From UBA4416 sp044238845 (GTDB lineage: Bacteria > Bacteroidota > Bacteroidia > B-17B0 > Aurantibacillaceae), in NCBI GenBank assembly GCA_044238845.1, contig JBIICN010000008.1, positions 42,842 to 106,841 on the forward strand: 64,000 nt of DNA. Direction: 5' to 3'. The notes under the pieces were generated by a model. That model worked only from the letters and a program-made list of their open reading frames with translations, did no database searches and was not told the DNA's origin. A program made the translations under genes and the position numbers. Positions 40,455 through 49,437 of this stretch are shown in pieces (within the stretch, counting starts at the first letter, position 1; every line of letters begins with the position of its first letter).

Positions 40455-41585
40455 CTACTCTTCCGATTTGTTTTTTAATTGCATTAATAAAGAGTAAGCT
40501 CCTTTGGTTACAATATTAGAATTAGAAATATCTTTTCCATCCAACGTTATAACCTCGGTATAACCATTTTCAGAACTTCCTTTTTTTATCTCTAATAATT
40601 CAAATTGAAGTTTGTTTGTTGCCATAAAAATATAATCTTTCCCTTCGTGACTGACGATAGCTTCTTCTTCAATAGATAAAGCACTTTTAATTTTTATATC
40701 TACTTCGGCATTCATATACATCCCAGGTAATAAGGTTTTATCATAGTTGTCAAAATGGCAATGCACATCAGCACTTCTATCGGCTGATAAATCTTGACTA
40801 ATTAAGATAATCTCGCAAGGATATTTTTTAGTTGACTGATTATTGTATGTTAATAGTTTTTGCCCAATTGATAATTTATCTAAATCTTTTTCAAAGACCT
40901 TTAAGTTTAAGTGAATGTCTTCTGGATTAATCAATTCAAATAAAATGTCAGCAGGGTTTACATATTTACCAATATTCACATTTACTTTCGAGACAAATCC
41001 GTCTATAGATGAATATATATTGATGCTTCTTGAAAGATTAGACTCATTTAAGTTCTCTGGATTAATATTAATCAATCTTAATTTTTCAGCTAACGCACTT
41101 ACTGAAATTTTTTGAGTTTTATATTCCATTTCTGTCTGCTGAAAAACTTTATCACTGCTTGCTTTACTTTGGTTTAAATCTTTTTGTCTGTTAAATTCGT
41201 TTTCCGCATATAGGAGTTTTGATTTTGCAGTTAGGTAATCTTGTTGCAATTGGATGTATTGTTGATCTTCCATATTGGCAATGATTTCACCCTTTTTAAC
41301 ATGCATACCAGGTAATAATTTAGCTGATTTTAAAAACCCACCAAGAGGCATACTTACAGATACCATATTTTGAGGTGGTACATCGATTTTACCATTTAAT
41401 TTAAGAACAGTTGATAAATCCCTCGCTTGTAAATTGCTCAATTTTATATTAGCATTTTTGTACTGAGCATCAGTAAGAGAAACATTAGTTTCAATTACAT
41501 CTTGAGTTGTTGTTTCTTCAATTTTATTTCCACCACATGAGTAAAGGAAAATAATTGAGATATAAAGAAATAATATAGGTTTCAT
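40455..41585 (-). CDS. RND efflux periplasmic adaptor (CzcB/CusB-like lipoprotein)
   Basis: A 376-residue membrane-fusion protein with a lipoprotein signal (ending FLYSC, Cys17). Layout: N-terminal strand, lipoyl-like half (GGFLKSAKLLPGMHVKKGEIIANM), alpha hairpin (about 110-170), second lipoyl half (SIDGFVSKVNVNIGKYVNPADILFELINPEDIHLNLKV), beta-barrel (about 215-290). It bridges the pump encoded next door to its outer-membrane channel. No Met-rich or CusB copper motif is seen at the N-terminus. It is third in the operon after the small His-containing protein and the pump. Confidence 0.9.
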   Translation of the reverse strand: MKPILFLYISIIFLYSCGGNKIEETTTQDVIETNVSLTDAQYKNANIKLSNLQARDLSTVLKLNGKIDVPPQNMVSVSMPLGGFLKSAKLLPGMHVKKGEIIANMEDQQYIQLQQDYLTAKSKLLYAENEFNRQKDLNQSKASSDKVFQQTEMEYKTQKISVSALAEKLRLININPENLNESNLSRSINIYSSIDGFVSKVNVNIGKYVNPADILFELINPEDIHLNLKVFEKDLDKLSIGQKLLTYNNQSTKKYPCEIILISQDLSADRSADVHCHFDNYDKTLLPGMYMNAEVDIKIKSALSIEEEAIVSHEGKDYIFMATNKLQFELLEIKKGSSENGYTEVITLDGKDISNSNIVTKGAYSLLMQLKNKSEE

Positions 41586-41680
41586 ATGTTTAAATTATTT
41601 GTTTTTTAGTTGTCATATGGTATAGCCAGTTTAGTTATTCGTGTTTGAGTTTCGGTAAACATGGCTATTTCATAATATGT

Positions 41681-44600
41681 TTATTTAGTAGTTAAAAAAT
41701 TGATTTTAATAATAGTTTCATTAAATGTTTTGATGGCATCCAGATAATTTGATTCAATAGAAATGGCTTGATTGGTTAACATCACAAATTCTAAATAATT
41801 AATATCTCCATTTAAAAATTGTTTACTAGCAGTGGCTGATATTAATTTAGCGTTCTTAAGAGCTGTAGATTCAAAATAATTGATGGTTTCTAAATTACTT
41901 TGATGTTTACTTAATAGCACTTGATATTGATTTTGCAATTGGTTCTTTTCGTCTAGAAATTTAATATCAGCTATGTTTTGATTAATTTTTGAAGCATTTA
42001 TTTTAGCTTTTTGAGAACCAAAAAATAAAGGAATTCCTAATCCTAATTGCGCTGATTGAAATCTTGAAGAAGAATTATAAACCACATTATCAGCACCTGA
42101 ACCTTTCATGGTCATATTATAATAAGCAAGATTAAATTCTGGCAACAGTTTCGATTTTTCAAGCTTCTTAGAAATAGTCGCCATATTTTTCTGTTGCTCC
42201 ATTATTTTCAAATATGGATGTTGATTAACAATGTTATTGTCTGAATTTATTTCTAATGCAATTTTTGTTTCAGATTTATCTGGAACAAAGGTGGTTGCAG
42301 AGTTTAATAATAGTTTAAATTCAAGACTAATAATCTCCAAATCTGATTGCAATTGTTTTAATTGAATGGCAATATTACCTCTTTGTGATTCTGCTGTTGC
42401 TTTCTCTAAAACATTACTTTCGCCTTTATTAAATCGTAGGATAGATTTATTAAGAAAATTGGCGTACAAGCTATCATTTTGCAATAATAAATTTTCTTTT
42501 TCCTTTAAATACATAAAAGTATAATAGGTTTCTCTAACCAACTTTTTTATTTCTGCTTCTTTAAGTGTTACACTCATAATCGAAGTTTTCCATTCTTCAT
42601 TTAAAAGTTTTTTCTGATTAGTGTACACAGTTGGAAAATTAAAAGATTGAGAAACACCAAAACGATTATCATTGTATGAGCTATTCATTTGTCCATACTC
42701 TCCAACAATATTTGTTTGAGGAATGTTAGCCGAACTTTTTATCATTTTCTTTTGATACTCCGATTTTAATCGTTCATTTTTTACAGTTAAATTATTCTTA
42801 AGGGCTGTGTCAATAGCTGCCTGAAGATTGATAGTAGTTTGCGATTTTGCTGTAAATGATATTAGACCTAAAAAAACAACAGCCACTTTATGCATATGTT
42901 TTTTGTGTTTTATTTTACCTCCTTTTTCAAAGAGGATATATAAAATTGGTAAAACAAATAAGGTTAAAAAAGTTGCAATCATTAATCCACCAATTACAAC
43001 GGTAGCCAATGGTCTTTGTACTTCAGCACCTGATCCGGTACTGATAGCCATTGGTAAAAAACCTAAAGAAGCTACGAATGCCGTCATCATAACGGGACGT
43101 AATCGAACTTTTGTACCCATTAAAACAATACGATGTAAACTTTTCATCCCTTCATTTTTTAAGCGATTAAATTCAGCAATTAAAACAATGCCATTTAAAA
43201 CAGCAACACCAAATAATGCTATAAATCCAACACCTGCGCTAATACTAAATGGCATACCTCGCAATGCTAAAAAGAAAATACCTCCTATGGCTGAAAGTGG
43301 AATGGCTGAATAAATTAATAATCCTTGTTTTACTGAATTAAAAGCAAAAAACAATAGAATGAAAATTAAAATTAAAGATACTGGCACCGCGATCATTAAA
43401 CGTTGTTTAGCAGCGTTAAGGTTTTCGAAAGCTCCACCGTAAGTTTCGTAATATCCAGTAGGGAATTTTATTTCTTTATTTACTTTTTGTTGCAACTCGT
43501 TTACAATACTTTGTACGTCAAGGCCTCTTACATTAAATCCGATAACAATGCGTCGCTTGGCATCTTCTCGTTGAATTTGATTTGGTCCGCTTTTTATATC
43601 AACATTTGCTAATTGGTATAGTGGCACTTGAGTTTCTAAAGGAGTAGGAATTAGTAATTGTCTCACATCTTCCAAATTTTTACGCTGATCTGTATTTAAT
43701 CTTACCATTAAATCAAAACGTTTTTCTCCTTCAAAAACTAATCCAGTACTTTGACCTGCAAATGCCGTATTAATTACTTTATTGATATCAGCAATGTTTA
43801 AATTAAATTGTGCAATAGCTTGTCTGTTATATTCTATAATAACTTCTGGAGTACCTGTAATAGGCTCAAGATATAAGTTTTTAGCACCTTCAATTTTGCT
43901 AACAATTGCTCCGATTTTCGCTGCGTATAAGGCTAAAGTGTCTAGATTTTCTCCAAATATTTTACAAACCACATCTTGTCTTGCACCGGTCATCAATTCA
44001 TTAAAACGCATTTGTACAGGAAATTGAAAACCAGCTGTTATTCCAGGAATATCACTCAACGCAGTGCTCATTTTTTCTGAAAGTTCATCAAATGTCTTTG
44101 CCGAAGTCCAGTCACTTTTGTGTTTTAAAATAACCATCATATCGGCTGCCTCCATTGGCATTGGGTCTGTGGGCACTTCGCCACTACCAATTTTTGCCAC
44201 CACTTTTTCAACTTCAGGGAATTTTGTTTTTAAAATATGAGCAGCTTTTAAAACATTGTTAACCGTTGTATTAATATTACTACCTGTTAAAACTCTTGTA
44301 TCAACTGCAAAATCACCTTCTTCCAGTGCTGGGATAAATTCGCCACCTAAAAATGATAAAGTTATTAGAGCGGACACAAATAGAATGATTACCGTGGTAA
44401 TAACTAATTTCGGAAATCTAATTATTTTTGCTAAACTTTTTTGGTAAACACGTTCAATCTTTATCATTAATTTATCTGATATATTGGGCTCATGTTTTGT
44501 TTTTTTACTTAAAAATAATGCGCTCATCATTGGTATATAAGTCAATGATAAAACAAAGGCTCCTAATAAAGCAAATGCTACGGTTTGCGCCATAGGTTTA

Positions 44601-46030
44601 AACATTTTTCCTTCAATTCCTTGTAAAGTAAAAATTGGCAAGTACACTACCAAAATGATGATTTGCCCAAATACAGCGCTATTCATCATATTACTAGCAG
44701 ATAGTTTAACTTCACCATCCATTTGTTCTTGATTTAATTGAGTAATGTCCTTGAATTTTTTACTATGGGATAATTGGTGCATGACGGCTTCAACAATAAT
44801 GACGGCACCATCCACAATTAAACCAAAATCTAATGCACCTAAACTCATTAAATTGCCACTTACTCCAAAGGTATTCATCAAAATAATAGCAAATAACATC
44901 GCTAAAGGTATTACAGATGCTACAAGTAAGCCTGCTCTGAAATTTCCTAAAAAAAGCACTAAAACGAAAATAACAATTAAGGCTCCTTCTAGTAAGTTTT
45001 GTTCAACTGTACCTATAGCATTATTAACCATTTTTGTTCTGTCTAAAAAGGGCTCTAGTTCTATTCCTTCAGGTAAAGTTTTTTTTATTTTTTCTACACG
45101 TTCTTTAACATCTTTAATAACATCGCTGCTATTTTCTCCCTTTAACATCATTACAACTCCACCCGCTACTTCTCCTTCGTCGTTATAGGTTAAGGCGCCA
45201 TATCTTGTTGCATAGCCAATTTTAACATCCGCTACATCTCTAATAAATAAAGGCGTTCCACTTTCGTTAGATTTAATAGAAATATTTTCAATGTCCTGAA
45301 TAGTATTAATTAAACCCTCACTTCTAATAAACAAAACGGTTGGACCTTTTTCAATATAGGATCCTCCTGTGTTTTGATTGTTTTTTTCTAGAGCGTCAAA
45401 TACATCCTTGATAGTGATATTATAAGATTGTAATTTATTAGAATTGACAGCAATTTCATATTGCTTTAATTTACCACCAAAACTGCTAATTTCAGCTACA
45501 CCTTTTAGTCCTAGTAATTGTCTGCGAACAATCCAATCTTGTATCGTTCTTAATTCAGTAGCATCATATTTTTGCTCATATCCTTTTTTTGGTTTTATCA
45601 CATATTGATAAATTTCGCCAAGTCCTGTTGAAACTGGACCTAATTCAGGGTTGCCAATTCCTTGAGGGATTTGTGTTTGAACTTGCTGTAATCTTTCTGC
45701 CACTTGCTGTCTAGCCCAGTATATATCTGTCTTATCATCAAATACAATAGTAACTAGTGATAATCCAAATCGAGAAAAACTTCTAATTTCTTTTAATCCT
45801 GAAATATTACTATTGGCTTGTTCAATTGGAAAAGTAATTAATCTTTCAATATCAGTAGCGCCATAAGATGGGGCTTGAGTAATAACTTGAACTTGATTGT
45901 TAGTTATATCGGGCACAGCATCAATAGGAAGTTTTGTAACTTCGTATGAGCCATAAGTTATAAGGGCAATGATAAACAGCCCAATGATGAGTTTCTTTTG
46001 AATAGAAAACTCAATTATTTTATTTAGCAT
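41681..46030 (-). CDS. CzcA-type heavy-metal RND pump fused to TolC-family channel
   Basis: A 1449-residue fusion. Residues 1-1040 are a heavy-metal RND pump: proton-relay residues Asp401, Asp407 and Glu414 occur in DFGLIVDGAVIIVE, matching CzcA Asp402/Asp408/Glu415. This is the HME signature for Zn/Co/Cd/Ni rather than CusA (Cu/Ag). Residues 1046-1449 are an outer-membrane-factor (TolC) domain with two long coiled-coil repeats. The junction HMHKVAVVFLGLISFTAKSQ looks like an intact signal peptide starting at Met1046, so the two parts may be separated by signal peptidase or by internal initiation. It exports metal across both membranes with the adaptor at 40455. Confidence 0.92.
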   Translation of the reverse strand: MLNKIIEFSIQKKLIIGLFIIALITYGSYEVTKLPIDAVPDITNNQVQVITQAPSYGATDIERLITFPIEQANSNISGLKEIRSFSRFGLSLVTIVFDDKTDIYWARQQVAERLQQVQTQIPQGIGNPELGPVSTGLGEIYQYVIKPKKGYEQKYDATELRTIQDWIVRRQLLGLKGVAEISSFGGKLKQYEIAVNSNKLQSYNITIKDVFDALEKNNQNTGGSYIEKGPTVLFIRSEGLINTIQDIENISIKSNESGTPLFIRDVADVKIGYATRYGALTYNDEGEVAGGVVMMLKGENSSDVIKDVKERVEKIKKTLPEGIELEPFLDRTKMVNNAIGTVEQNLLEGALIVIFVLVLFLGNFRAGLLVASVIPLAMLFAIILMNTFGVSGNLMSLGALDFGLIVDGAVIIVEAVMHQLSHSKKFKDITQLNQEQMDGEVKLSASNMMNSAVFGQIIILVVYLPIFTLQGIEGKMFKPMAQTVAFALLGAFVLSLTYIPMMSALFLSKKTKHEPNISDKLMIKIERVYQKSLAKIIRFPKLVITTVIILFVSALITLSFLGGEFIPALEEGDFAVDTRVLTGSNINTTVNNVLKAAHILKTKFPEVEKVVAKIGSGEVPTDPMPMEAADMMVILKHKSDWTSAKTFDELSEKMSTALSDIPGITAGFQFPVQMRFNELMTGARQDVVCKIFGENLDTLALYAAKIGAIVSKIEGAKNLYLEPITGTPEVIIEYNRQAIAQFNLNIADINKVINTAFAGQSTGLVFEGEKRFDLMVRLNTDQRKNLEDVRQLLIPTPLETQVPLYQLANVDIKSGPNQIQREDAKRRIVIGFNVRGLDVQSIVNELQQKVNKEIKFPTGYYETYGGAFENLNAAKQRLMIAVPVSLILIFILLFFAFNSVKQGLLIYSAIPLSAIGGIFFLALRGMPFSISAGVGFIALFGVAVLNGIVLIAEFNRLKNEGMKSLHRIVLMGTKVRLRPVMMTAFVASLGFLPMAISTGSGAEVQRPLATVVIGGLMIATFLTLFVLPILYILFEKGGKIKHKKHMHKVAVVFLGLISFTAKSQTTINLQAAIDTALKNNLTVKNERLKSEYQKKMIKSSANIPQTNIVGEYGQMNSSYNDNRFGVSQSFNFPTVYTNQKKLLNEEWKTSIMSVTLKEAEIKKLVRETYYTFMYLKEKENLLLQNDSLYANFLNKSILRFNKGESNVLEKATAESQRGNIAIQLKQLQSDLEIISLEFKLLLNSATTFVPDKSETKIALEINSDNNIVNQHPYLKIMEQQKNMATISKKLEKSKLLPEFNLAYYNMTMKGSGADNVVYNSSSRFQSAQLGLGIPLFFGSQKAKINASKINQNIADIKFLDEKNQLQNQYQVLLSKHQSNLETINYFESTALKNAKLISATASKQFLNGDINYLEFVMLTNQAISIESNYLDAIKTFNETIIKINFLTTK

Positions 46031-46106
46031 AATTTAGTTTTTCTTAATGATTATGATGTAATTCTTGAAATATCAAACCAATGTGGTTTAATATGCAAAC
46101 ATATAA

Positions 46107-46493
46107 TTAACAAGATTTTGGCGGTTGCCAAATTGAAGATAAATAAGCAGAGCTTGCAAATTCTGAAGAATAGGTGTTGTAGGATTTTGCTTCCATCGGA
46201 TTTGTTTTAACATCTAATTGAAAAGAGTTAAACGTTAGAAATGCAATATTATTTATATTTCCACAATGATGATGAGATTTAAATGGAAGTTCGGTATCAT
46301 CTGTATTGTGAGCTATTCCGCTATCAGTTGAAGAATAGTGCATGGTTAAAAAATCAATTAATGTAGTTTTACTATTCTTTGATTTATGCTCTATAAAATG
46401 TTCTACCAATTGTGGAAGTTTAAAAAACTCATGTAACTCGGTAGCAGATACTACATAAATAGATAAAAACAATATGGTAATTAGTTTTTTCAA
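46107..46493 (-). CDS. Small membrane/exported protein preceding metal-efflux operon
   Basis: About 128 residues from a TTG start at 46493 (LKKLITILFLSIYVVSA...), giving an N-terminal signal or membrane segment. The frame continues upstream to an ATG at 46619, but that leader is not exported-protein-like, and a TACCTTCG -7 box at 46499-46506 lies within it, so the short form is preferred. The mature part begins TELHEFFKLPQLVEHFIEHK and carries FKSHHHCG and a C-terminal PPKSC. The His/Cys content and position before a CzcA-type pump suggest metal binding. I know similar short proteins in this position in Bacteroidota; no function is established. Confidence 0.6.
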   Translation of the reverse strand: MKKLITILFLSIYVVSATELHEFFKLPQLVEHFIEHKSKNSKTTLIDFLTMHYSSTDSGIAHNTDDTELPFKSHHHCGNINNIAFLTFNSFQLDVKTNPMEAKSYNTYSSEFASSAYLSSIWQPPKSC

Positions 46494-46584
46494 CGATACG
46501 AAGGTATGTAAAAAAATGTAAAATTCAATAAGTGCCCCCTCTTTTGGGATTAATAGAACGTTTTTTTTACTACAAAAAACGTAT

Positions 46585-46600
46585 TGTAACAAATGTAACC
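46585..46600 (+). promoter_or_regulatory. Crp/Fnr-like site A (tauE promoter)
   Basis: TGTAACAAATGTAACC, fitting TGTAAC-N4-GTTACA at 10 of 12 arm positions. Its centre is 29.5 bases upstream of the -7 box GACCTTTG (46622-46629), and there is no TTG at -33. A second palindrome, TATGACTTTTATCATA (46605-46620), fills the spacer. Confidence 0.65.
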
Positions 46601-46604
46601 GTTT

Positions 46605-46620
46605 TATGACTTTTATCATA
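46605..46620 (+). promoter_or_regulatory. Palindrome in tauE promoter spacer
   Basis: TATGA-CTTTTA-TCATA, an inverted repeat with 5-bp arms between site A and the -7 box. Almost the same 16-mer, TATGACTTTTGTCATA, occurs in the AraC-gene promoter at 60642-60657. It could be an operator for a second regulator. Confidence 0.5.
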
Positions 46621-46655
46621 CGACCTTTGTCTCATAATAATTTAAAAATATACAT

Positions 46656-47453
46656 ATGGAAATTATAGGTTACATCGCATCCATTTTAATTGGAATCTCT
46701 TTAGGTTTAATTGGTAGCGGAGGCAGTATTTTAACGGTACCAGTATTGGTATATCTTTTTGCAGTAGATGCTGTTGCCGCTACAGCTTATTCATTATTCA
46801 TAGTTGGTTTTACAGCGGCTGTTGGTTCAGTAGGTTATTTCAAAAAAGGATTAGTAAATATTAAAACAGCTTTAGTATTTGGAGCACCATCTATTGTAGC
46901 AGTATTTTTAACGAGAGCTTATATCGTGCCCGCAATTCCAAAAGAAGTTTTTTCAGTTGGTGATTTTATGGTTACCAAGAGTATTTTAATGATGTTACTA
47001 TTTGCTATCTTGATGGTTGTAGCATCATTTAGTATGATTAAAAAAGATAAAAAGAAACCAGAGGAAGATTTAGGCCCACAAAAATTTAACTATCCTGTTA
47101 TTTTATTAGAAGGAGCAGTGGTTGGTGTTGTAACAGGTTTAGTTGGTGCAGGTGGCGGATTTTTAATTATTCCTGCTTTAGTACTCTTATCTAAATTACC
47201 TATGAAAGAAGCCGTAGGAACATCGTTAGTCATTATAGCGGCAAAATCACTAATAGGATTTTTTGGAGAAGGTGGAGAAACAGTCATTGATTGGGTGCTT
47301 TTAACTTCTGTTGCAGCTTTTGCTACAGTAGGAATTTTTATAGGAATTTATTTATCTAAAAAAATAGATGGCGCTAAATTAAAACCCATATTTGGTTGGT
47401 TTGTCTTAATAATGGGTGTTTATATTATCATTAAAGAAACACTCTTAAAATAA
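46656..47453 (+). CDS. TauE/SafE-family sulfur-compound exporter
   Basis: A 265-residue polytopic protein of the TauE/SafE family with two homologous halves. The first begins IASILIGISLGLIGSGGSILTVPVLVYLF, the second LEGAVVGVVTGLVGAGGGFLIIPALVLLS; each carries the family's Gly-rich motif. About eight membrane segments. Members export sulfite, sulfoacetate or related anions, or import thiosulfate. Upstream of a CstB-like enzyme it parallels the staphylococcal cst locus, where tauE is part of sulfide detoxification. It has its own activator-type promoter (site A). Confidence 0.88.
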   Translation: MEIIGYIASILIGISLGLIGSGGSILTVPVLVYLFAVDAVAATAYSLFIVGFTAAVGSVGYFKKGLVNIKTALVFGAPSIVAVFLTRAYIVPAIPKEVFSVGDFMVTKSILMMLLFAILMVVASFSMIKKDKKKPEEDLGPQKFNYPVILLEGAVVGVVTGLVGAGGGFLIIPALVLLSKLPMKEAVGTSLVIIAAKSLIGFFGEGGETVIDWVLLTSVAAFATVGIFIGIYLSKKIDGAKLKPIFGWFVLIMGVYIIIKETLLK

Positions 47454-47456
47454 AAA

Positions 47457-47472
47457 TGTAACCATTGTTACA
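47457..47472 (+). promoter_or_regulatory. Crp/Fnr-like site B1 (dioxygenase promoter, distal)
   Basis: TGTAACCATTGTTACA has perfect 6-bp arms, the best match to the element in the window. Its centre is 68.5 bases upstream of the -7 box at 47533, 39 bases above site B2, or about four helical turns. Confidence 0.7.
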
Positions 47473-47495
47473 CATATTAAAATCAAGTAGTTGAG

Positions 47496-47511
47496 TGTAA
47501 TAAATGTTACC
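47496..47511 (+). promoter_or_regulatory. Crp/Fnr-like site B2 (dioxygenase promoter, proximal)
   Basis: TGTAATAAATGTTACC matches at 10 of 12 arm positions. Its centre is 29.5 bases before the -7 box TACCTTTG (47533-47540), the same spacing as at sites A, D, F and G. Confidence 0.7.
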
Positions 47512-47532
47512 ATAAAAAAAACAAAACCACAG

Positions 47533-47540
47533 TACCTTTG
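47533..47540 (+). promoter_or_regulatory. -7 promoter box of persulfide dioxygenase gene
   Basis: TACCTTTG, an exact TAnnTTTG. It lies 49 bases before the ATG at 47590 and has no -33 TTG; site B2 takes that position. Confidence 0.7.
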
Positions 47541-47589
47541 ACTCGTAAATAATTAATCAAACATAAACAACAAATAAAAAATAAATCAA

Positions 47590-49005
47590 ATGAAAATAGA
47601 ACAAATTTATACAGGATGTTTAGCTCAAGGAGCTTATTACATTACTTCTAATGGTGAAGCAGCAATTATAGATCCGCTTCGTGAAACACAACCTTATATG
47701 GAAAGACTTCAGAAAGATGGTGTGAAATTAAAATACATTTTTGAAACTCATTTCCATGCTGATTTCGTTTCAGGACATTTAGATTTATGTAAAAAAACAG
47801 GTGCGCCAATTGTATACGGACCAACTGCAAAACCAGAGTTCGAATTTATTTCTGCTAAAGATGGAGAAGTATTCACAATTGGAAAGGTGAAGATTAAAGT
47901 ATTACACACACCAGGTCATACAATGGAAAGTACCTGCTTTTTATTAATTGATGAAAATGGAAAAGATCATGCTTTATTTAGTGGGGATACGTTATTCTTA
48001 GGAGATGTTGGTCGTCCAGATTTAGCTCAAAAAGCTGCATCTATGACTCAAGATGAATTAGCGGGTTTATTATATGATTCGTTAAATAATAAAATCATGC
48101 CTTTAGCAGATGATGTGATTGTTTATCCTGCTCATGGAGCTGGTTCAGCATGTGGTAAAAACATGATGAAAGAAACGGTAGATACTTTAGGTAACCAAAA
48201 GAAAATGAACTATGCTTTAAATCAACCAAATAAAGAAGAGTTTGTAAAAGCGGTGACTGACGGATTATTACCTCCTCCAGGATATTTTGGTAGTAATGTT
48301 GCTATGAATAAAAAAGGAATTGAAAGTTTTGAAACCGTTTTAAATAATGGAATGAGAGCTTTATCAGTTGTTGAGTTTGAAGCAGCAGCAGAAACAACAG
48401 AAGCAATTATGTTGGATACTAGAGCCGCGTCTGAATTTGCAAAAGGTTTTATACCTCGTTCTATTAATATCGGTATCAATGGTGATTTTGCTCCTTGGGT
48501 TGGTGCTTTGATTACAGATGTGAAACAGCCAATTTTACTAATTACAGAATTGGGACAAGAAGAAGAAACAGTCACTCGTTTAAGTCGTGTTGGTTTTGAT
48601 AATGTGATTGGACATTTAAAAGGAAGTTTTACAAACTGGAAAGATTCTGGTAAAGAAGTCGATACAGTTAACAGAATTACAGCTACTCAATTTGAAAAAG
48701 AAGTTGATGTAAAAGCAGATACAGTGATTGATGTTAGAAAAGAGAGCGAATATAGAGCAGAGCACGTTGAAGAATCTTACAACAAGCCTTTAGATCAAAT
48801 TAATGGTTGGTTTGCAGAGATGAATGATGAAAAGCCTTTTTATATTCACTGTGCTGGTGGTTACAGAAGTATGATAGCTTCAAGTATTTTAAAATCTCGC
48901 GGAGTGCATAACTTTAAAGAAATAGAAGGTGGATTTAAAGCAATTTCAGAAGCTGGCGTAGCAAAAACAGATTTTGTTTGCCAAAGCAAATTACAAAAAT
49001 CATAA
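47590..49005 (+). CDS. Persulfide dioxygenase-rhodanese (CstB-like)
   Basis: A 471-residue, three-domain enzyme. Residues 1-245 are a metallo-beta-lactamase-fold persulfide dioxygenase with HFHADF (His54, His56, Asp58), His110 (HTPGH) and Asp133 (SGDTLF); by analogy with ETHE1, His54, His110 and Asp133 bind the iron. Residues 260-355 are a rhodanese-like domain without an active-site Cys, and 365-465 an active rhodanese with Cys421 (HCAGGYRS). This is the CstB order (dioxygenase, pseudo-rhodanese, rhodanese). CstB oxidises persulfides and yields thiosulfate from the sulfite made. The promoter has two Crp/Fnr-like sites; a hairpin follows the stop. Confidence 0.92.
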   Translation: MKIEQIYTGCLAQGAYYITSNGEAAIIDPLRETQPYMERLQKDGVKLKYIFETHFHADFVSGHLDLCKKTGAPIVYGPTAKPEFEFISAKDGEVFTIGKVKIKVLHTPGHTMESTCFLLIDENGKDHALFSGDTLFLGDVGRPDLAQKAASMTQDELAGLLYDSLNNKIMPLADDVIVYPAHGAGSACGKNMMKETVDTLGNQKKMNYALNQPNKEEFVKAVTDGLLPPPGYFGSNVAMNKKGIESFETVLNNGMRALSVVEFEAAAETTEAIMLDTRAASEFAKGFIPRSINIGINGDFAPWVGALITDVKQPILLITELGQEEETVTRLSRVGFDNVIGHLKGSFTNWKDSGKEVDTVNRITATQFEKEVDVKADTVIDVRKESEYRAEHVEESYNKPLDQINGWFAEMNDEKPFYIHCAGGYRSMIASSILKSRGVHNFKEIEGGFKAISEAGVAKTDFVCQSKLQKS

Positions 49006-49013
49006 ATAAATTT

Positions 49014-49053
49014 ACTTCCGCATCATGCTTTTATAAGATGCGGAAGTTTTTTA
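49014..49053 (+). terminator. Terminator or attenuator between dioxygenase and rhodanese genes
   Basis: Stem ACTTCCGCATC (49014-49024) / GATGCGGAAGT (49037-49047), 11 bp perfect, 12-base loop, then a T-run. The next gene starts 12 bases later, without a visible promoter, so partial read-through is likely. Confidence 0.8.
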
Positions 49054-49064
49054 AAAGTAAAGAA

Positions 49065-49436
49065 ATGATAAAAATAAAATCAATTATTGCAGCAATAATG
49101 TTAGTGTTCACATTAACACAATGTAATTCTCAAACTAAAAAAACAACAAACATGGAAACAACAAATGCAACACAAACAGCTACTAAAGAAATTATTGTAG
49201 ATGTAAGATCAGTAGAAGAATGGAATGAAGATGGTCATGCAGACTGTTCAGTAAATTACCCATTAGATCAATTTTCTAGTAAAATTGAAGAATTAAAGAA
49301 GTATGATAAAGTAGTATTAGTATGCCGCAGCGGCAACAGAGCGGGTATTGCTAAAGGTCAATTACAAAGTGCGGGCTACACTAAGGAAATTGAAAACTTA
49401 GGGCCTTGGCAAAATGTAACTTGTAAAACTAAATAA
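49065..49436 (+). CDS. Rhodanese-like lipoprotein
   Basis: A 123-residue single-domain rhodanese with a lipoprotein signal (FTLTQC, Cys20). The rhodanese core starts IIVDVRSVEEWNEDGHADCSVNYPL, and the active-site loop is C87-R-S-G-N-R. It would transfer sulfane sulfur outside the cytoplasmic membrane. The frame reaches back to 48978, but that stretch overlaps the preceding stop and the hairpin, and ATG 49065 begins a textbook lipoprotein signal. DUF2892 and DUF6132 genes follow with a 1-base gap and an overlap, forming an operon. Confidence 0.85.
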   Translation: MIKIKSIIAAIMLVFTLTQCNSQTKKTTNMETTNATQTATKEIIVDVRSVEEWNEDGHADCSVNYPLDQFSSKIEELKKYDKVVLVCRSGNRAGIAKGQLQSAGYTKEIENLGPWQNVTCKTK

Positions 49437-49437
49437 C

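Noticed and set aside
42828..45188. Open frames opposite the metal-pump gene (up to 161 codons)
   Set aside because: They mirror the codon pattern of the CzcA-TolC gene on the other strand, and have no family resemblance or promoters.
48222..48575. 117-codon frame opposite the persulfide dioxygenase gene
   Set aside because: It is the antisense shadow of a strongly conserved enzyme.
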